Positions 11,653 to 20,694 are shown, counted from the stretch's first letter. The stretch is 64,000 nucleotides of DNA from Cupriavidus sp. U2 (GCF_009663685.2 NZ_RCOG02000001.1:62152-126151), one strand, 5' to 3'. The notes: generated from the letters alone by a model not told the origin. A program made the numbers and translations.

Positions 11653-11666
11653 CTTGTCTATACAGG
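11653..11666. promoter_or_regulatory. Second upstream HutC-type operator
   Basis: CTTGTCTATACAGG has the same core as the sites at 7970 and 11497. It lies 156 bp farther upstream (start to start) from the promoter-embedded site, a spacing that could allow looping between bound repressors. The 11454-11788 gap holds this site, the promoter and one palindromic repeat, and no convincing gene. Confidence 0.65.
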
Positions 11667-11733
11667 TGACGCAGGCGGAGGGTGACGCAATGGGCGTGCC
11701 TGGCATGGAAGAGGTGTCCGCTACGTGATGGTT

Positions 11734-11765
11734 GCTCCCCTCTCCGCAAGGCGGGAGAGGGGAGC
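11734..11765. repeat. REP-like palindrome
   Basis: GCTCCCCTCTCC-GC and GCGGGAGAGGGGAGC form a near-perfect hairpin between the hut transporter promoter region and the downstream end of the epimerase-like gene. It is a solo copy of the repeat family described at 15385 and 40176. Confidence 0.8.
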
Positions 11766-11788
11766 CGGAAATTGGCACCTTGGCCGCG

Positions 11789-12814
11789 TCAGCGATCAAA
11801 AAACGCGCTGACCGTGGGATAACGCAGCCGCAGGCGCAGTTCGCGCTTGAGCCGGCGGTTGTCGAGCCGGCGCGATTCGCTCATGAAGCTCAGGAGCGTG
11901 GGGTCGATGGTGTCCCGCGCCTGCTGGCGGGTGATGCGCGGCGGGCGCGGCAGGCCCTTGCGGTCTGCCACGAGGTCGAAATAGTCGGCCATGCGCAGTT
12001 CGGTGTCGTCGCTGGCGTGCACCACGCGCTGCGGGCGGCCGCGCCACAACGCGGCGATCATCGCCCGCGCCAGGTCGTCGGCATGGATATGGCTCGTGTA
12101 GACGTCATCCTGCGGCGCCAGCGCAGGCGTGCCCTTGTTCAGGCGCGCCACGGGCAGCCGGTCTTCGGCATAGATGCCTGGAATGCGCACAATGCCGGTC
12201 CGCCAGCCGGCGTCGCGGCCAAAGGCGCGCACCGCCGCTTCCGCCGCCACGCGCCGCCGGGCCCGTGCAGTCTGCGGACGCACCGCATGAAATTCCTGCA
12301 CGCGCGCGCCGCCGCGGTCGCCGTAGACGCCGGTGGTGCTGGCGTAGATGAAGGCCCCCGGGGCACGGTGGCGCGCCGACGCCTCAAACGCGCGGTGCCA
12401 GCCCCGCTCGGGTAGAATGGCGGCCTCGCTGACACCGGGCCGCAGGGCGCGCGTGCGACGCCAGCTGGTGCGCCGTAGCGCACCCAGCAACGCTTGCGTG
12501 CGTGGATCGCCATCGCCCTGACCGGGCGGCGGCGCCAGGTCGATGACCCGGCTGGCCAGCCGCGACAGCCGTGCCAGCGTGGCCGGCTGATCCAGGTTGG
12601 CCACCAGCGGTATCGCGCCGGCTTCGCGCAGTGCCGCCTGGCGCGATGGTTGCGAAGTCACGGCGAACACGCGCATGCGCGTGGCCAGCACGCGCAGGAT
12701 GCGGGTGCCCACATCGCCGCAGCCAACGATCAGCAGGCGCGGACGGCCCAGCCGCCGACGCCGGACGCCCCGTGGGGAAGACAACGCCGCTTGCGGCGAC
12801 AGAATTTGGTTCAT
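11789..12814 (-). CDS. NAD(P)-binding epimerase/dehydratase-like protein (YeeZ-type extended SDR)
   Basis: This 341-residue protein has a Rossmann fold. The nucleotide-binding glycine motif is VGCGDVGTRILR near residues 30-41, and FIYASTTGVYGDRGG near 155 carries the SDR Ser and Tyr region. It resembles YeeZ/YbjT-like NAD-dependent epimerase/dehydratases of unknown substrate. Residues 1-24 (MNQILSPQAA followed by Arg-rich sequence) look non-conserved, and the ATG at 12814 is only 10 bp from the divergent ATG at 12825. The real start may therefore be farther downstream. No pathway partner is evident. Confidence 0.75.
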   Translation of the reverse strand: MNQILSPQAALSSPRGVRRRRLGRPRLLIVGCGDVGTRILRVLATRMRVFAVTSQPSRQAALREAGAIPLVANLDQPATLARLSRLASRVIDLAPPPGQGDGDPRTQALLGALRRTSWRRTRALRPGVSEAAILPERGWHRAFEASARHRAPGAFIYASTTGVYGDRGGARVQEFHAVRPQTARARRRVAAEAAVRAFGRDAGWRTGIVRIPGIYAEDRLPVARLNKGTPALAPQDDVYTSHIHADDLARAMIAALWRGRPQRVVHASDDTELRMADYFDLVADRKGLPRPPRITRQQARDTIDPTLLSFMSESRRLDNRRLKRELRLRLRYPTVSAFFDR

Positions 12815-12824
12815 AGACCCGATT

Positions 12825-13880
12825 ATGGCTTATCAAGTTACCGTCATGCCGAGTGGCCACAAGTTCGAAGTGGCCGCCGACGAAACCATCCTGGGCGCCG
12901 CGCTGCGCCATAGCATCGGCCTGCCCTACGGCTGCAAGAACGGCGCCTGCGGGTCGTGCAAGGGCCGCGTGGTCGAGGGTACGATCCACCAGGGCGACCA
13001 TGCCGCATCGGCGCTGACCGCCCAGGAAAAGACCGAGGGCCGCGCGCTGTTCTGCTGCGCCAACGCCACGTCGGACATCACGATCGAATGCCGCGAGGTG
13101 CATGGCGCCGGCGACATCCCCATCAAGAAGATCCCGTGCCGCGTGGCCACCATGGAGCGCCTGGCCGACGACGTGATCTCGGTCCGGCTGCAACTGCCCG
13201 CCACCGAGCGCATGCAGTTCCTGGCCGGCCAGTACGTGGAATTCCTGCTGCGCGACGGCAAGCGCCGCAGCTATTCGATCGCCACGCCGCCGCACGAGGA
13301 AGGCCCGATCGAACTGCATATCCGCCACATGCCCGGCGGCGCGTTCACCGACTACGTGTTCGGCGCGAAGGAAGGCATGCCGGCCATGAAGGAACGCGAC
13401 ATCCTGCGCTTCGAGGGCCCGCTGGGCAGCTTCTTCCTGCGGGAGGATTCGGACAAGCCGATCATCCTGCTGGCATCGGGCACCGGCTTCGCGCCGATCA
13501 AGGCCATCGTCGAGCATGCCGCCTACACCGGCATCACGCGCCCGATGACGCTGTACTGGGGCGGCCGCCGTCCGGCCGACCTGTACATGCACGCGCTGTG
13601 CGAGCAGTGGGCGCGCGACCTGCCGAACTTCAAGTACGTGCCGGTGGTGTCCGACGCGCAGGCCGGCGACAACTGGACGGGCCGTACCGGCTTTGTCCAC
13701 CAGGCCGTGATGGCCGACCATCCGGACCTGTCGGGCCACGAGGTCTACGCCTGCGGCGCGCCGGTCATGGTCAACGCCGCGCGCACCGATTTCACGGCCC
13801 AGTGCCGCCTGCACGAGGACGCGTTCTTCGCCGATTCGTTCACGTCCGAGGCCGATCTGCACGCGGCCGGCAGCGCCTGA
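12825..13880 (+). CDS. 2Fe-2S ferredoxin-type NAD(P)H flavin reductase (AscD-like)
   Basis: This 351-residue electron-transfer protein has three domains. The N-terminal plant-type ferredoxin has cluster cysteines in GCKNGACGSCKG and a fourth in LFCCAN. An FAD-binding segment carries RRSYSIATPP, and the C-terminal NAD(P)-binding domain carries ILLASGTGFAPIKAI and YACGAPVMV. The order (Fe-S, FAD, NAD) is that of CDP-6-deoxy-delta-3,4-glucoseen reductase and of ring-hydroxylating-oxygenase reductases. No deoxysugar or oxygenase genes lie nearby, so the partner is unknown and the AscD name is only by similarity. ATG 12825 gives the family N-terminus although the frame is open upstream. Confidence 0.85.
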   Translation: MAYQVTVMPSGHKFEVAADETILGAALRHSIGLPYGCKNGACGSCKGRVVEGTIHQGDHAASALTAQEKTEGRALFCCANATSDITIECREVHGAGDIPIKKIPCRVATMERLADDVISVRLQLPATERMQFLAGQYVEFLLRDGKRRSYSIATPPHEEGPIELHIRHMPGGAFTDYVFGAKEGMPAMKERDILRFEGPLGSFFLREDSDKPIILLASGTGFAPIKAIVEHAAYTGITRPMTLYWGGRRPADLYMHALCEQWARDLPNFKYVPVVSDAQAGDNWTGRTGFVHQAVMADHPDLSGHEVYACGAPVMVNAARTDFTAQCRLHEDAFFADSFTSEADLHAAGSA

Positions 13881-13940
13881 CCGGCCCCGCCGCCGTTGGC
13901 GTCGACACAACAATGCCACCCGGGTCTGCCAAATTTCGCT

Positions 13941-13969
13941 TTGACACCCGGGCGCATGCGTCTTATATT
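13941..13969 (+). promoter_or_regulatory. Consensus sigma-70 promoter of the argD leader
   Basis: A perfect -35 TTGACA (13941-13946), a 17-bp spacer and -10 TATATT (13964-13969). The expected start of transcription is at 13976-13977, on or next to the ATG of the leader ORF, so that ORF would be leaderless. Confidence 0.8.
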
Positions 13970-13976
13970 GGCCGCC

Positions 13977-14042
13977 ATGAACACCGCCATGATCCGACGC
14001 CGCGCACGTACGTTGCTCCCCTCCGGGGTGCCGCGCGGCTGA
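13977..14042 (+). CDS. Putative arginine-rich leader peptide of argD
   Basis: This 21-codon ORF (ATG 13977, TGA 14040-14042) lies between a consensus promoter and an intrinsic terminator ahead of argD. Codons 7-11 read Arg-Arg-Arg-Ala-Arg (CGA CGC CGC GCA CGT) and codon 20 is also Arg. The predicted transcript start coincides with the ATG, so translation would be leaderless. Known amino-acid attenuators use runs of codons for the end-product amino acid, and ArgD makes an arginine precursor, so the match between codon and pathway is meaningful. CCCC (14018-14021) can pair with GGGG (14025-14028) inside the ORF. A ribosome stalled on the Arg run would block this and free GGGGTGCC for the terminator region. 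Expression is not proven. Confidence 0.6.
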   Translation: MNTAMIRRRARTLLPSGVPRG

Positions 14043-14070
14043 CCGCAGACAGCGTTTGTTCAGGTCAACA

Positions 14071-14100
14071 AGCCACGGGCAGCCCCCGTGGCTTTTTGCT
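14071..14100 (+). terminator. Intrinsic terminator in the argD leader (putative attenuator)
   Basis: Arms AGCCACGGG (14071-14079) and CCCGTGGCT (14085-14093) form a perfect 9-bp stem with a 5-nt loop followed by TTTTTGCTTTT. It lies between the argD promoter and the argD ATG, so it must be bypassed for argD expression. A competing pairing of 14025-14032 (GGGGTGCC) with 14078-14086 (GGCAGCCCC, one bulged A, one G-U) would disrupt both arms. Confidence 0.8.
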
Positions 14101-14141
14101 TTTCTCCGTCCCTCTTTTCGTGCCGATCCCAGGAGTCCGCC

Positions 14142-15329
14142 ATGGCATTTGCTGAGTTTCCCGTCCAATCGCTGATGTACATCACCAACCGCCCCGAACT
14201 GGTCTTCACCGAAGGCAAGGGTTCGTGGCTGACGGACCATAACGGCAAGCGCTATCTCGATTTCGTGCAGGGCTGGGCAGTCAACGCGCTGGGGCATTCC
14301 AACGAGGGCATGATCCAGGCGCTGGAGACGCAGGCCCGCAAGCTGCTGAACCCGAGCCCGGCCTTCTACAACGAGCCGATGCTCAAGCTCGCGCAGCAGC
14401 TGACCGACAACAGCTGCTTCGACAAGGTGTTCTTCGCCAACAGCGGCGCCGAAGCCAACGAAGGCGCGATCAAGCTGGCGCGCAAATGGGGCCGCAAGCA
14501 CAAGGACGGCGCGTTCGAGATCATCACGATGGACCACAGCTTCCACGGCCGCACGCTGGCGACCATGAGCGCATCGGGCAAGGCCGGCTGGGACACCATC
14601 TTCGCGCCGCAGGTGCCGGGCTTCCCGAAGGCCAACCTGAACGATCTGGCTTCGGTGGAAAAGCTGATCAACGACAAGACCGTCGGCATCATGCTGGAAC
14701 CGGTGCAGGGCGAAGGCGGCGTGATCCCCGCCAGCCGCGAGTTCATGCAGGGCCTGCGCGCGCTGGCCGACAAGCACAAGCTGCTGCTGATCGTCGATGA
14801 AGTACAGACCGGCTGCGGCCGCTGCGGCACGCTGTTCGCGTACGAACTGTCGGGCGTGGAGCCGGACATCATGACGCTGGGCAAGGGCATTGGCGGCGGC
14901 GTACCGCTGTCGGCGCTGCTGTGCAAGGCCGACGTGGCCAGCTTCGAGGCCGGCGACCAGGGCGGCACGTACAACGGCAACCCGCTGATGACGGCCGTGG
15001 GCAGCTCGGTGATCTCGCAGCTGACCGCGCCGGGCTTCCTGGACGACGTGAAGGCCAAGGGCGAATACCTGCGCGAGCAGCTGCTGGCGCTGTCGGCCGA
15101 GTTCGGCCTGGGCGGCGAACGCGGCGAAGGCCTGCTGCGCGCGCTGGTGCTGGGCAAGGACATCGGCCCGCAGATCGTGGAGGAAGCGCGCGAGATGAAC
15201 CCGACCGGCCTGCTGCTGAACGCCCCGCGGCCGAACCTGCTGCGCTTCATGCCGGCCCTGAACGTAACGCACGAAGAGATCGACCAGATGATCGGCATGC
15301 TGCGCGAGTTGCTGAAGAAGCTGGCGTAA
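14142..15329 (+). CDS. argD: Acetylornithine transaminase (class III PLP aminotransferase)
   Basis: This 395-residue PLP enzyme converts N-acetylglutamate semialdehyde and glutamate to N-acetylornithine and 2-oxoglutarate, the fourth step of arginine synthesis. Motifs include [16 protein letters not shown] near residue 100, HSFHGRT near 132, the PLP-contacting [11 protein letters not shown] near 219 and the Schiff-base lysine Lys248 in [12 protein letters not shown] 14142 has AGGAG seven bases upstream and gives the family N-terminus. Class III enzymes overlap in specificity, so succinylornithine or another omega-aminotransferase activity cannot be excluded. The arginine-rich leader upstream supports the biosynthetic assignment. 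Confidence 0.88.
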   Translation: MAFAEFPVQSLMYITNRPELVFTEGKGSWLTDHNGKRYLDFVQGWAVNALGHSNEGMIQALETQARKLLNPSPAFYNEPMLKLAQQLTDNSCFDKVFFANSGAEANEGAIKLARKWGRKHKDGAFEIITMDHSFHGRTLATMSASGKAGWDTIFAPQVPGFPKANLNDLASVEKLINDKTVGIMLEPVQGEGGVIPASREFMQGLRALADKHKLLLIVDEVQTGCGRCGTLFAYELSGVEPDIMTLGKGIGGGVPLSALLCKADVASFEAGDQGGTYNGNPLMTAVGSSVISQLTAPGFLDDVKAKGEYLREQLLALSAEFGLGGERGEGLLRALVLGKDIGPQIVEEAREMNPTGLLLNAPRPNLLRFMPALNVTHEEIDQMIGMLRELLKKLA

Positions 15330-15332
15330 GCA

Positions 15333-15360
15333 AAAAAGCCTCGCGAAAGCGAGGCTTTTT
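15333..15360. terminator. Bidirectional intrinsic terminator after argD
   Basis: AAAAAGCCTCGC and GCGAGGCTTTTT pair perfectly around a GAAA tetraloop, with T-runs on both strands. It closes argD and can also stop read-through from the convergent liv operon. Confidence 0.9.
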
Positions 15361-15384
15361 CGTTGGAAGCAGCAGGTGTTTGCG

Positions 15385-15504
15385 CCCCTCTCCCGCGCGC
15401 GGGAGAGGGGTTGGGGGAGAGGGTAATGCGGTTCTGCTTGCAGTCTGTTGCAATTTGAACCGCGGGCCCTCTCCCCCGCCCCTCTCCCGCGCGCGGGAGA
15501 GGGG
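15385..15504. repeat. Composite REP-like element, copy A
   Basis: Two identical 26-bp palindromes (15385-15410 and 15479-15504; arms CCCCTCTCCCGCG/CGCGGGAGAGGGG) flank a 68-bp centre. The centre begins with TTGGGGGAGAGGG and ends with CCCTCTCCCCC, which are inverted. Its core (TTCTGCTTGC, then GTTGCAATTTGAACCGC) is conserved in copy B at 40176-40297. Confidence 0.85.
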
Positions 15505-15512
15505 CGACTACC

Positions 15513-16229
15513 TCACTCGCCCAGATACGCGGCACGCACCTTCGGATCGTCCAGCATCTGCTTGGCGTCGCCGCTCATCGTGATCAGGCCCGACTCCATC
15601 ACGTAGCCGCGGTGGGCGGCCTGCAGCGCCAGGCGCGCGTTCTGCTCGACCAGCAGCACGGTCACGCCCTGTCCCGACACGGTACGCACCACCTCGAAGA
15701 TCTTCTCGACCATGATCGGCGACAGACCCATCGACGGTTCGTCCAGCAGCAGCAGCTTGGGCTGGCTCATCAGCGCACGCGCCATGGCCAGCATCTGCTG
15801 CTCGCCGCCGGACATCGTGCCGGCCAGCTGGTTGGCGCGTTCCTTCAGGCGCGGGAACGTCTCGAACATGCGGTCGATGTCGGCCTTGATGCCGGCCTCG
15901 TCGTTGCGCGTGTACGCACCCATCTGCAGGTTCTCGGTGATCGTCATGCGCGCGAACACGCCGCGGCCTTCCGGCACCATCGCCAGGCCCTGCTTGAGCA
16001 GCGTGTAGCTGGGCACGCCCTTGATGGACTTGCCCATGTACTGCACGTCGCCGCCGGCCCAGCCCTGCAGGCCGGTGATGGCCTTCATGGTCGTGGTCTT
16101 GCCGGCGCCGTTGGCACCGATCAACGTCACGAGTTCGCCGTCCTGGATCTCCAGATCGACACCCTTGACGGCCTGGATGCCGCCATAGGCCACCTTCAGG
16201 CCCGCAATCTTCAGAATCGTTTGTGGCAT
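15513..16229 (-). CDS. livF: Branched-chain amino acid ABC transporter, second ATPase
   Basis: This 238-residue ATPase is the LivF-type subunit, which powers branched-chain amino acid (or related amide) import from the cytoplasmic face. Walker A GANGAGKTT is near residues 38-46, signature MSGGEQQM near 140 and Walker B LLLLDEPSMGLSP follows it. VEQNARLAL is the characteristic LivF switch region. It is the last gene of livH-M-G-F, 15 bp after livG. The region ends in a repeat element and the shared terminator at 15333-15360. Confidence 0.94.
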   Translation of the reverse strand: MPQTILKIAGLKVAYGGIQAVKGVDLEIQDGELVTLIGANGAGKTTTMKAITGLQGWAGGDVQYMGKSIKGVPSYTLLKQGLAMVPEGRGVFARMTITENLQMGAYTRNDEAGIKADIDRMFETFPRLKERANQLAGTMSGGEQQMLAMARALMSQPKLLLLDEPSMGLSPIMVEKIFEVVRTVSGQGVTVLLVEQNARLALQAAHRGYVMESGLITMSGDAKQMLDDPKVRAAYLGE

Positions 16230-16244
16230 TGCTTCTCTCCCGCC

Positions 16245-17021
16245 TTAGTGCGCCGACGCGCCGAGGTAGGCCTCGATCACGGCAGGATTGCTCTGGACTT
16301 CATGCGGCAGGCCCTGCGCGATGACCTTGCCGTAGTCCAGCACGGTCAGGCGGTTGCACAGGCCCATCACCAGTTTCACGTCGTGCTCGATCAGCAGGAT
16401 GGTCTTGCCATCGTTCTTGATCTTTTCCAGCAGGCCGCGCAGTTCCACCTTCTCGGTGGCGTTCATGCCGGCCGCGGGCTCGTCCAGGGCCAGCAGCTTG
16501 GGCTCGGTGGCCAGCGCGCGGGCGATCTCCAGACGGCGCTGGTGGCCGTACGACAGGTTCTTCGACGTGAAATTGGCGTATTTGCCAATGCCGACGTAGT
16601 CCAGCAGGTCGTGCGCCATGTCCTCGATGCCTTCTTCCTCGCGGCGCACCGCAGGCGGACGGAACACGGCGCCGAACAGGCCGGCCTTGGTCCGCACATG
16701 GCGGCCCACCATCACGTTTTCCAGCGCGGTCATGTCGCCGAACAGGCGGATGTTCTGGAACGTCCGCGCGATACCGGTCTTGGCCACCTCGTGCACGGCG
16801 GTCGGCTGGTACGGCTTGCCGCCCAGCACGAACTCGCCCGAATCGGGCGTGTACAGGCCCGTGATCACGTTGAAGAACGTGGTCTTGCCCGCGCCGTTCG
16901 GGCCGATCAGGCCGTAAATCTCACCGGGCTTGATCTGCAGGCCCACATCGGACAGCGCCTGCAGGCCGCCGAAACGCTTGTTGACCCCCTGTACGGACAG
17001 GAGGAATTCGGAATTGCTCAT
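16245..17021 (-). CDS. livG: Branched-chain amino acid ABC transporter, first ATPase
   Basis: This 258-residue LivG-type ATPase has Walker A GPNGAGKTT near residues 40-48, signature LSYGHQRRLEIARAL (the LivG-specific form) and Walker B LLALDEPAAGMN. The HDVKLVMGLC switch region is also typical. It functions as a heterodimer with LivF below the LivH-LivM channel. The start lies 13 bp after the livM stop and the gene is in the same operon. Confidence 0.95.
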   Translation of the reverse strand: MSNSEFLLSVQGVNKRFGGLQALSDVGLQIKPGEIYGLIGPNGAGKTTFFNVITGLYTPDSGEFVLGGKPYQPTAVHEVAKTGIARTFQNIRLFGDMTALENVMVGRHVRTKAGLFGAVFRPPAVRREEEGIEDMAHDLLDYVGIGKYANFTSKNLSYGHQRRLEIARALATEPKLLALDEPAAGMNATEKVELRGLLEKIKNDGKTILLIEHDVKLVMGLCNRLTVLDYGKVIAQGLPHEVQSNPAVIEAYLGASAH

Positions 17022-17034
17022 GTTGTCCTCCTGT

Positions 17035-18189
<1,155 letters not shown>

Positions 18190-18202
18190 GGATTCTCTCC
18201 CC

Positions 18203-19138
18203 TCAGGCCCGGTCGGCCACGCGTTCGCCCATGATGCCGGACGGACGGAACACAAGTACGGTAATCAGCACGATGAAGGCAAACACGTCCTGGTAGTTCG
18301 AGCCGAACACACCATTGGTCAGGTCGCCGATATAGCCGGCGCCCAGTGCCTCGATCAGCCCCAGCAGCATGCCGCCCACCATGGCGCCCGCCAGGTTGCC
18401 GATGCCGCCCAGCACGGCGGCGGTGAACGCCTTCAGGCCGGGGATGAAGCCCATGTAGAAGTGGGCGTTGCCGTAGTTGGTGGCCATCATCACGCCTGCC
18501 AGCGCCGCCAGCGTGGCGCCGATCATGAATGTGGCCGAGATCACGAAGTTGGGGTTCACGCCCATCAGGCCCGCCACCTTCTGGTTCTCGGCGGTGGCGC
18601 GCATGGCGCGGCCGAGCTTGGTGCGGTTGACCAGGGCCAGCAGGCCTGCCATGACCATCACGGCCAGGCCGATGATGACCATTTCCTTGCCGGTAATGGT
18701 GGCGCCGGTGGAACCGATGTCGATCGGGTCCGAAGGCAGCAGTTGCGGGAACGTCAGCGGGTTGCGCGACCAGATCAGCATCCCCATGGTCTGGAGGATG
18801 ATCGAGACACCGATCGCGGTAATCAGCGGGGCCAGGCGCGGCGCGTTGCGCAACGGCCGGTAGGCCACGCGTTCAATGGTATAGGCAAGCACTGCACAGA
18901 CGGGCATGGCGATCAGCGTGGCGATCACCAGCGTCAGCCATTCGGGCAGGCCGGGGGCGAATTTCTGCAGCCCCATGATTGCCGACAAAGCGGTCAGCGC
19001 GCCAATCATCAGGACGTCGCCATGCGCGAAGTTGATGATGCCCAGAATGCCGTAGACCATGGTGTAGCCCAGTGCGATCAGCGCATAGATGCTGCCGAGC
19101 ACCAGACCGTTCACGATCTGCTGGATAAAGATATCCAT
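18203..19138 (-). CDS. livH: Branched-chain amino acid ABC transporter permease LivH
   Basis: This 311-residue permease has about eight hydrophobic segments and typical LivH segments: LVLGSIYALIALGYTMVYG at the N-terminus, MRATAENQKVAGLMGVN as the ATPase-coupling loop and a C-terminal GSNYQDVFAFIVLITVLVFRPSG. It opens the livH-M-G-F block, separated from the binding-protein gene by 221 bp that includes an intrinsic terminator. Binding protein is therefore likely made in excess over the membrane subunits. Confidence 0.95.
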   Translation of the reverse strand: MDIFIQQIVNGLVLGSIYALIALGYTMVYGILGIINFAHGDVLMIGALTALSAIMGLQKFAPGLPEWLTLVIATLIAMPVCAVLAYTIERVAYRPLRNAPRLAPLITAIGVSIILQTMGMLIWSRNPLTFPQLLPSDPIDIGSTGATITGKEMVIIGLAVMVMAGLLALVNRTKLGRAMRATAENQKVAGLMGVNPNFVISATFMIGATLAALAGVMMATNYGNAHFYMGFIPGLKAFTAAVLGGIGNLAGAMVGGMLLGLIEALGAGYIGDLTNGVFGSNYQDVFAFIVLITVLVFRPSGIMGERVADRA

Positions 19139-19305
19139 GAAAACTCCTGCTTCAGCCCCGCTCCGGCCGGCATGGTGTGGATGCCGCGGAAGGGACGGTA
19201 ATGTTGGATAGGTCGGGTAGGTTGGTAATCAGTTTTGCTGGTGTGCTGCCCGCCCTGTTCCACCCATGGTAAGGATGCTCATAACACGTTGGCGAGACTA
19301 AAAAG

Positions 19306-19336
19306 AACGGCACCGCAAGGTACTCACGGTGCCGTT
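19306..19336 (-). terminator. Intrinsic terminator between binding-protein gene and livH
   Basis: AACGGCACCG (19306-19315) and CGGTGCCGTT (19327-19336) form a 10-bp stem; on the minus strand it is followed by TTCTTTTT. Some read-through must reach livH unless livH has its own promoter in 19139-19305. Confidence 0.8.
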
Positions 19337-19359
19337 CGTCTGGGACGGTAAGCCCCGGA

Positions 19360-20568
19360 TTACATCTTCACGACGTCGAGGACGGACTTCTTCTTGTCCT
19401 TGTACTCGTACAGCGTGATGGTGCCTTCCTTCATGTCGCCCTTCTCGTCGAAGGCGATGTTGCCGATCACGCCCTTGTAGTTCGTCTTGGGCATTTCGGC
19501 CAGGATGGCAGCCGGTTCGGTCGAGTTGGCGCGCTTCATCGCATCCACGATCACCATCACGGCGTCATAGGTGAACGGTGCGTAGATCTGCACCGGCGAG
19601 TTGAAACGGGCCTGGTAGCGCTTCTCGAAATCGGCGCCCGTTTCCATCTTCGACAGGGCCAGGCCGGCTTCCGAGCAGATGATGTTGGTCACTGCGTCGC
19701 CAGCCAGTTCGGCCACCTTGTCGGTACACACGCCGTCGCCGCCAACGATCTTGGACGTGATGCCCAGTTCCTTGGCCTGCTTGGCGAACGGGCCGCCGGT
19801 GGCGTCCATGCCGCCGTACATGATCACGTCCGGCTTCTTGCCCTTGATCTTGGTCAGAATGGCCTTGAAGTCGGTGGCCTTGTCGTTGGTGGCTTCACGT
19901 GCCACCACGTTCACGCCGGCGGCCTTGGCAGTCTTCTCGAACTCGTCGGCCAGGCCCTTGCCGTAGGCGGTGGCGTCGTCGACGATCGCCACGCTCTTGG
20001 CGTGCAGGCTCTTGGCGGCGTAGTTGGCCAGTGCCGGGCCCTGCTGGGCGTCGGTGGCCACCACGCGGTACGTGGTCTTGAAGCCTTGCTTGGTGTAGTC
20101 GGGGTTGGTCGACGACGGCGAGATCTGCGTGATGCCGGCGTCGCTGTAGATCTTCGAGGCCGGGATCGACACGCCCGAATTCAGGTGACCCACCACGGCC
20201 ACGACCTTGGCATCCACCAGCTTCTGGGCCACGGCGGTGCCGGTCTTCGGATCGGCGGCGTCGTCTTCGCCCACCAGCTCCAGCTTGATCTTCTTGCCGC
20301 CGATCTCCAGACCGGTCTTGTTCACTTCCTCGACGGCCAGGCGCGCGCCGTTTTCGTTGTCCTTGCCAAGGTGGGCGATGCCGCCCGTCAGCGGAGCGGC
20401 GTGGCCGATCTTGACGACGGTTTCACCGCCACCGGCGGCGGCAGGCGCCGCGGCGGCCGCCGGTGCAGATGCTGCCGCATCAGCCGGCTTTTCTTCCTTC
20501 TTGCCACATGCAGCGACCAGCGCCACAGCGGCCGCGATCGGCAGAATCTTGGCAAACGTGAATTGCAT
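19360..20568 (-). CDS. Branched-chain amino acid-binding lipoprotein (LivJ/LivK type)
   Basis: This 402-residue binding protein delivers leucine, isoleucine, valine or related ligands to LivHMGF. It starts with a lipoprotein signal peptide whose lipobox VAAC ends at Cys21. An Ala/Pro-rich linker (residues ~30-49) precedes the Peripla_BP_6 domain starting VVKIGHAAPLTGGIAHLGKD. A lipid anchor on this class of protein in a Gram-negative is worth noting, since E. coli LivJ is soluble. ATG 20568 follows an AGGAG site, and the frame is open upstream without conservation. It is the first gene of the liv transcription unit. Confidence 0.92.
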   Translation of the reverse strand: MQFTFAKILPIAAAVALVAACGKKEEKPADAAASAPAAAAAPAAAGGGETVVKIGHAAPLTGGIAHLGKDNENGARLAVEEVNKTGLEIGGKKIKLELVGEDDAADPKTGTAVAQKLVDAKVVAVVGHLNSGVSIPASKIYSDAGITQISPSSTNPDYTKQGFKTTYRVVATDAQQGPALANYAAKSLHAKSVAIVDDATAYGKGLADEFEKTAKAAGVNVVAREATNDKATDFKAILTKIKGKKPDVIMYGGMDATGGPFAKQAKELGITSKIVGGDGVCTDKVAELAGDAVTNIICSEAGLALSKMETGADFEKRYQARFNSPVQIYAPFTYDAVMVIVDAMKRANSTEPAAILAEMPKTNYKGVIGNIAFDEKGDMKEGTITLYEYKDKKKSVLDVVKM

Positions 20569-20645
20569 GAGTGATCTCCTAGGATTCACAAAAACAGGGA
20601 AATAACTACGCCTCCCGGACGTATTCCCTGGACCGCCTTTGTTTA

Positions 20646-20694
20646 GTTTCAATTTGAAACGCGCGCATTGTATCCCCTTTCTTTGCGGATGCAA
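20646..20694 (-). promoter_or_regulatory. Promoter and downstream dyad of the liv operon
   Basis: On the minus strand, -35 TTGCAT (20694-20689), a 16-bp spacer and -10 TACAAT (20672-20667) lie about 100 bp upstream of the binding-protein gene. Directly downstream, at the expected start of transcription, is a 15-bp dyad GTTTCAATTTGAAAC (20646-20660), a candidate repressor site. No leader ORF with branched-chain codons is seen in the 5' UTR. Confidence 0.6.

Noticed and set aside
11533-11799. Small minus-strand ORF between the hut promoter and the epimerase-like gene
   Set aside because: It overlaps a HutC site and a REP-like palindrome and has no ribosome site.
12384-15272. Minus-strand open frame of 962 codons across the Fe-S reductase and argD
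   Set aside because: It lies antisense to two well-supported genes, has the Arg/His/Ala/Gln composition of a GC-rich shadow frame and no family signature.
15385-15504. CRISPR array or tandem repeat
   Set aside because: There are only two inverted palindromes around a unique core with no regular spacers; the same unit recurs elsewhere as a dispersed repeat.
20569-20665. Branched-chain leader peptide for the liv operon
   Set aside because: The 5' UTR contains no start codon leading into Leu, Ile or Val codons, and no terminator lies before the first gene.
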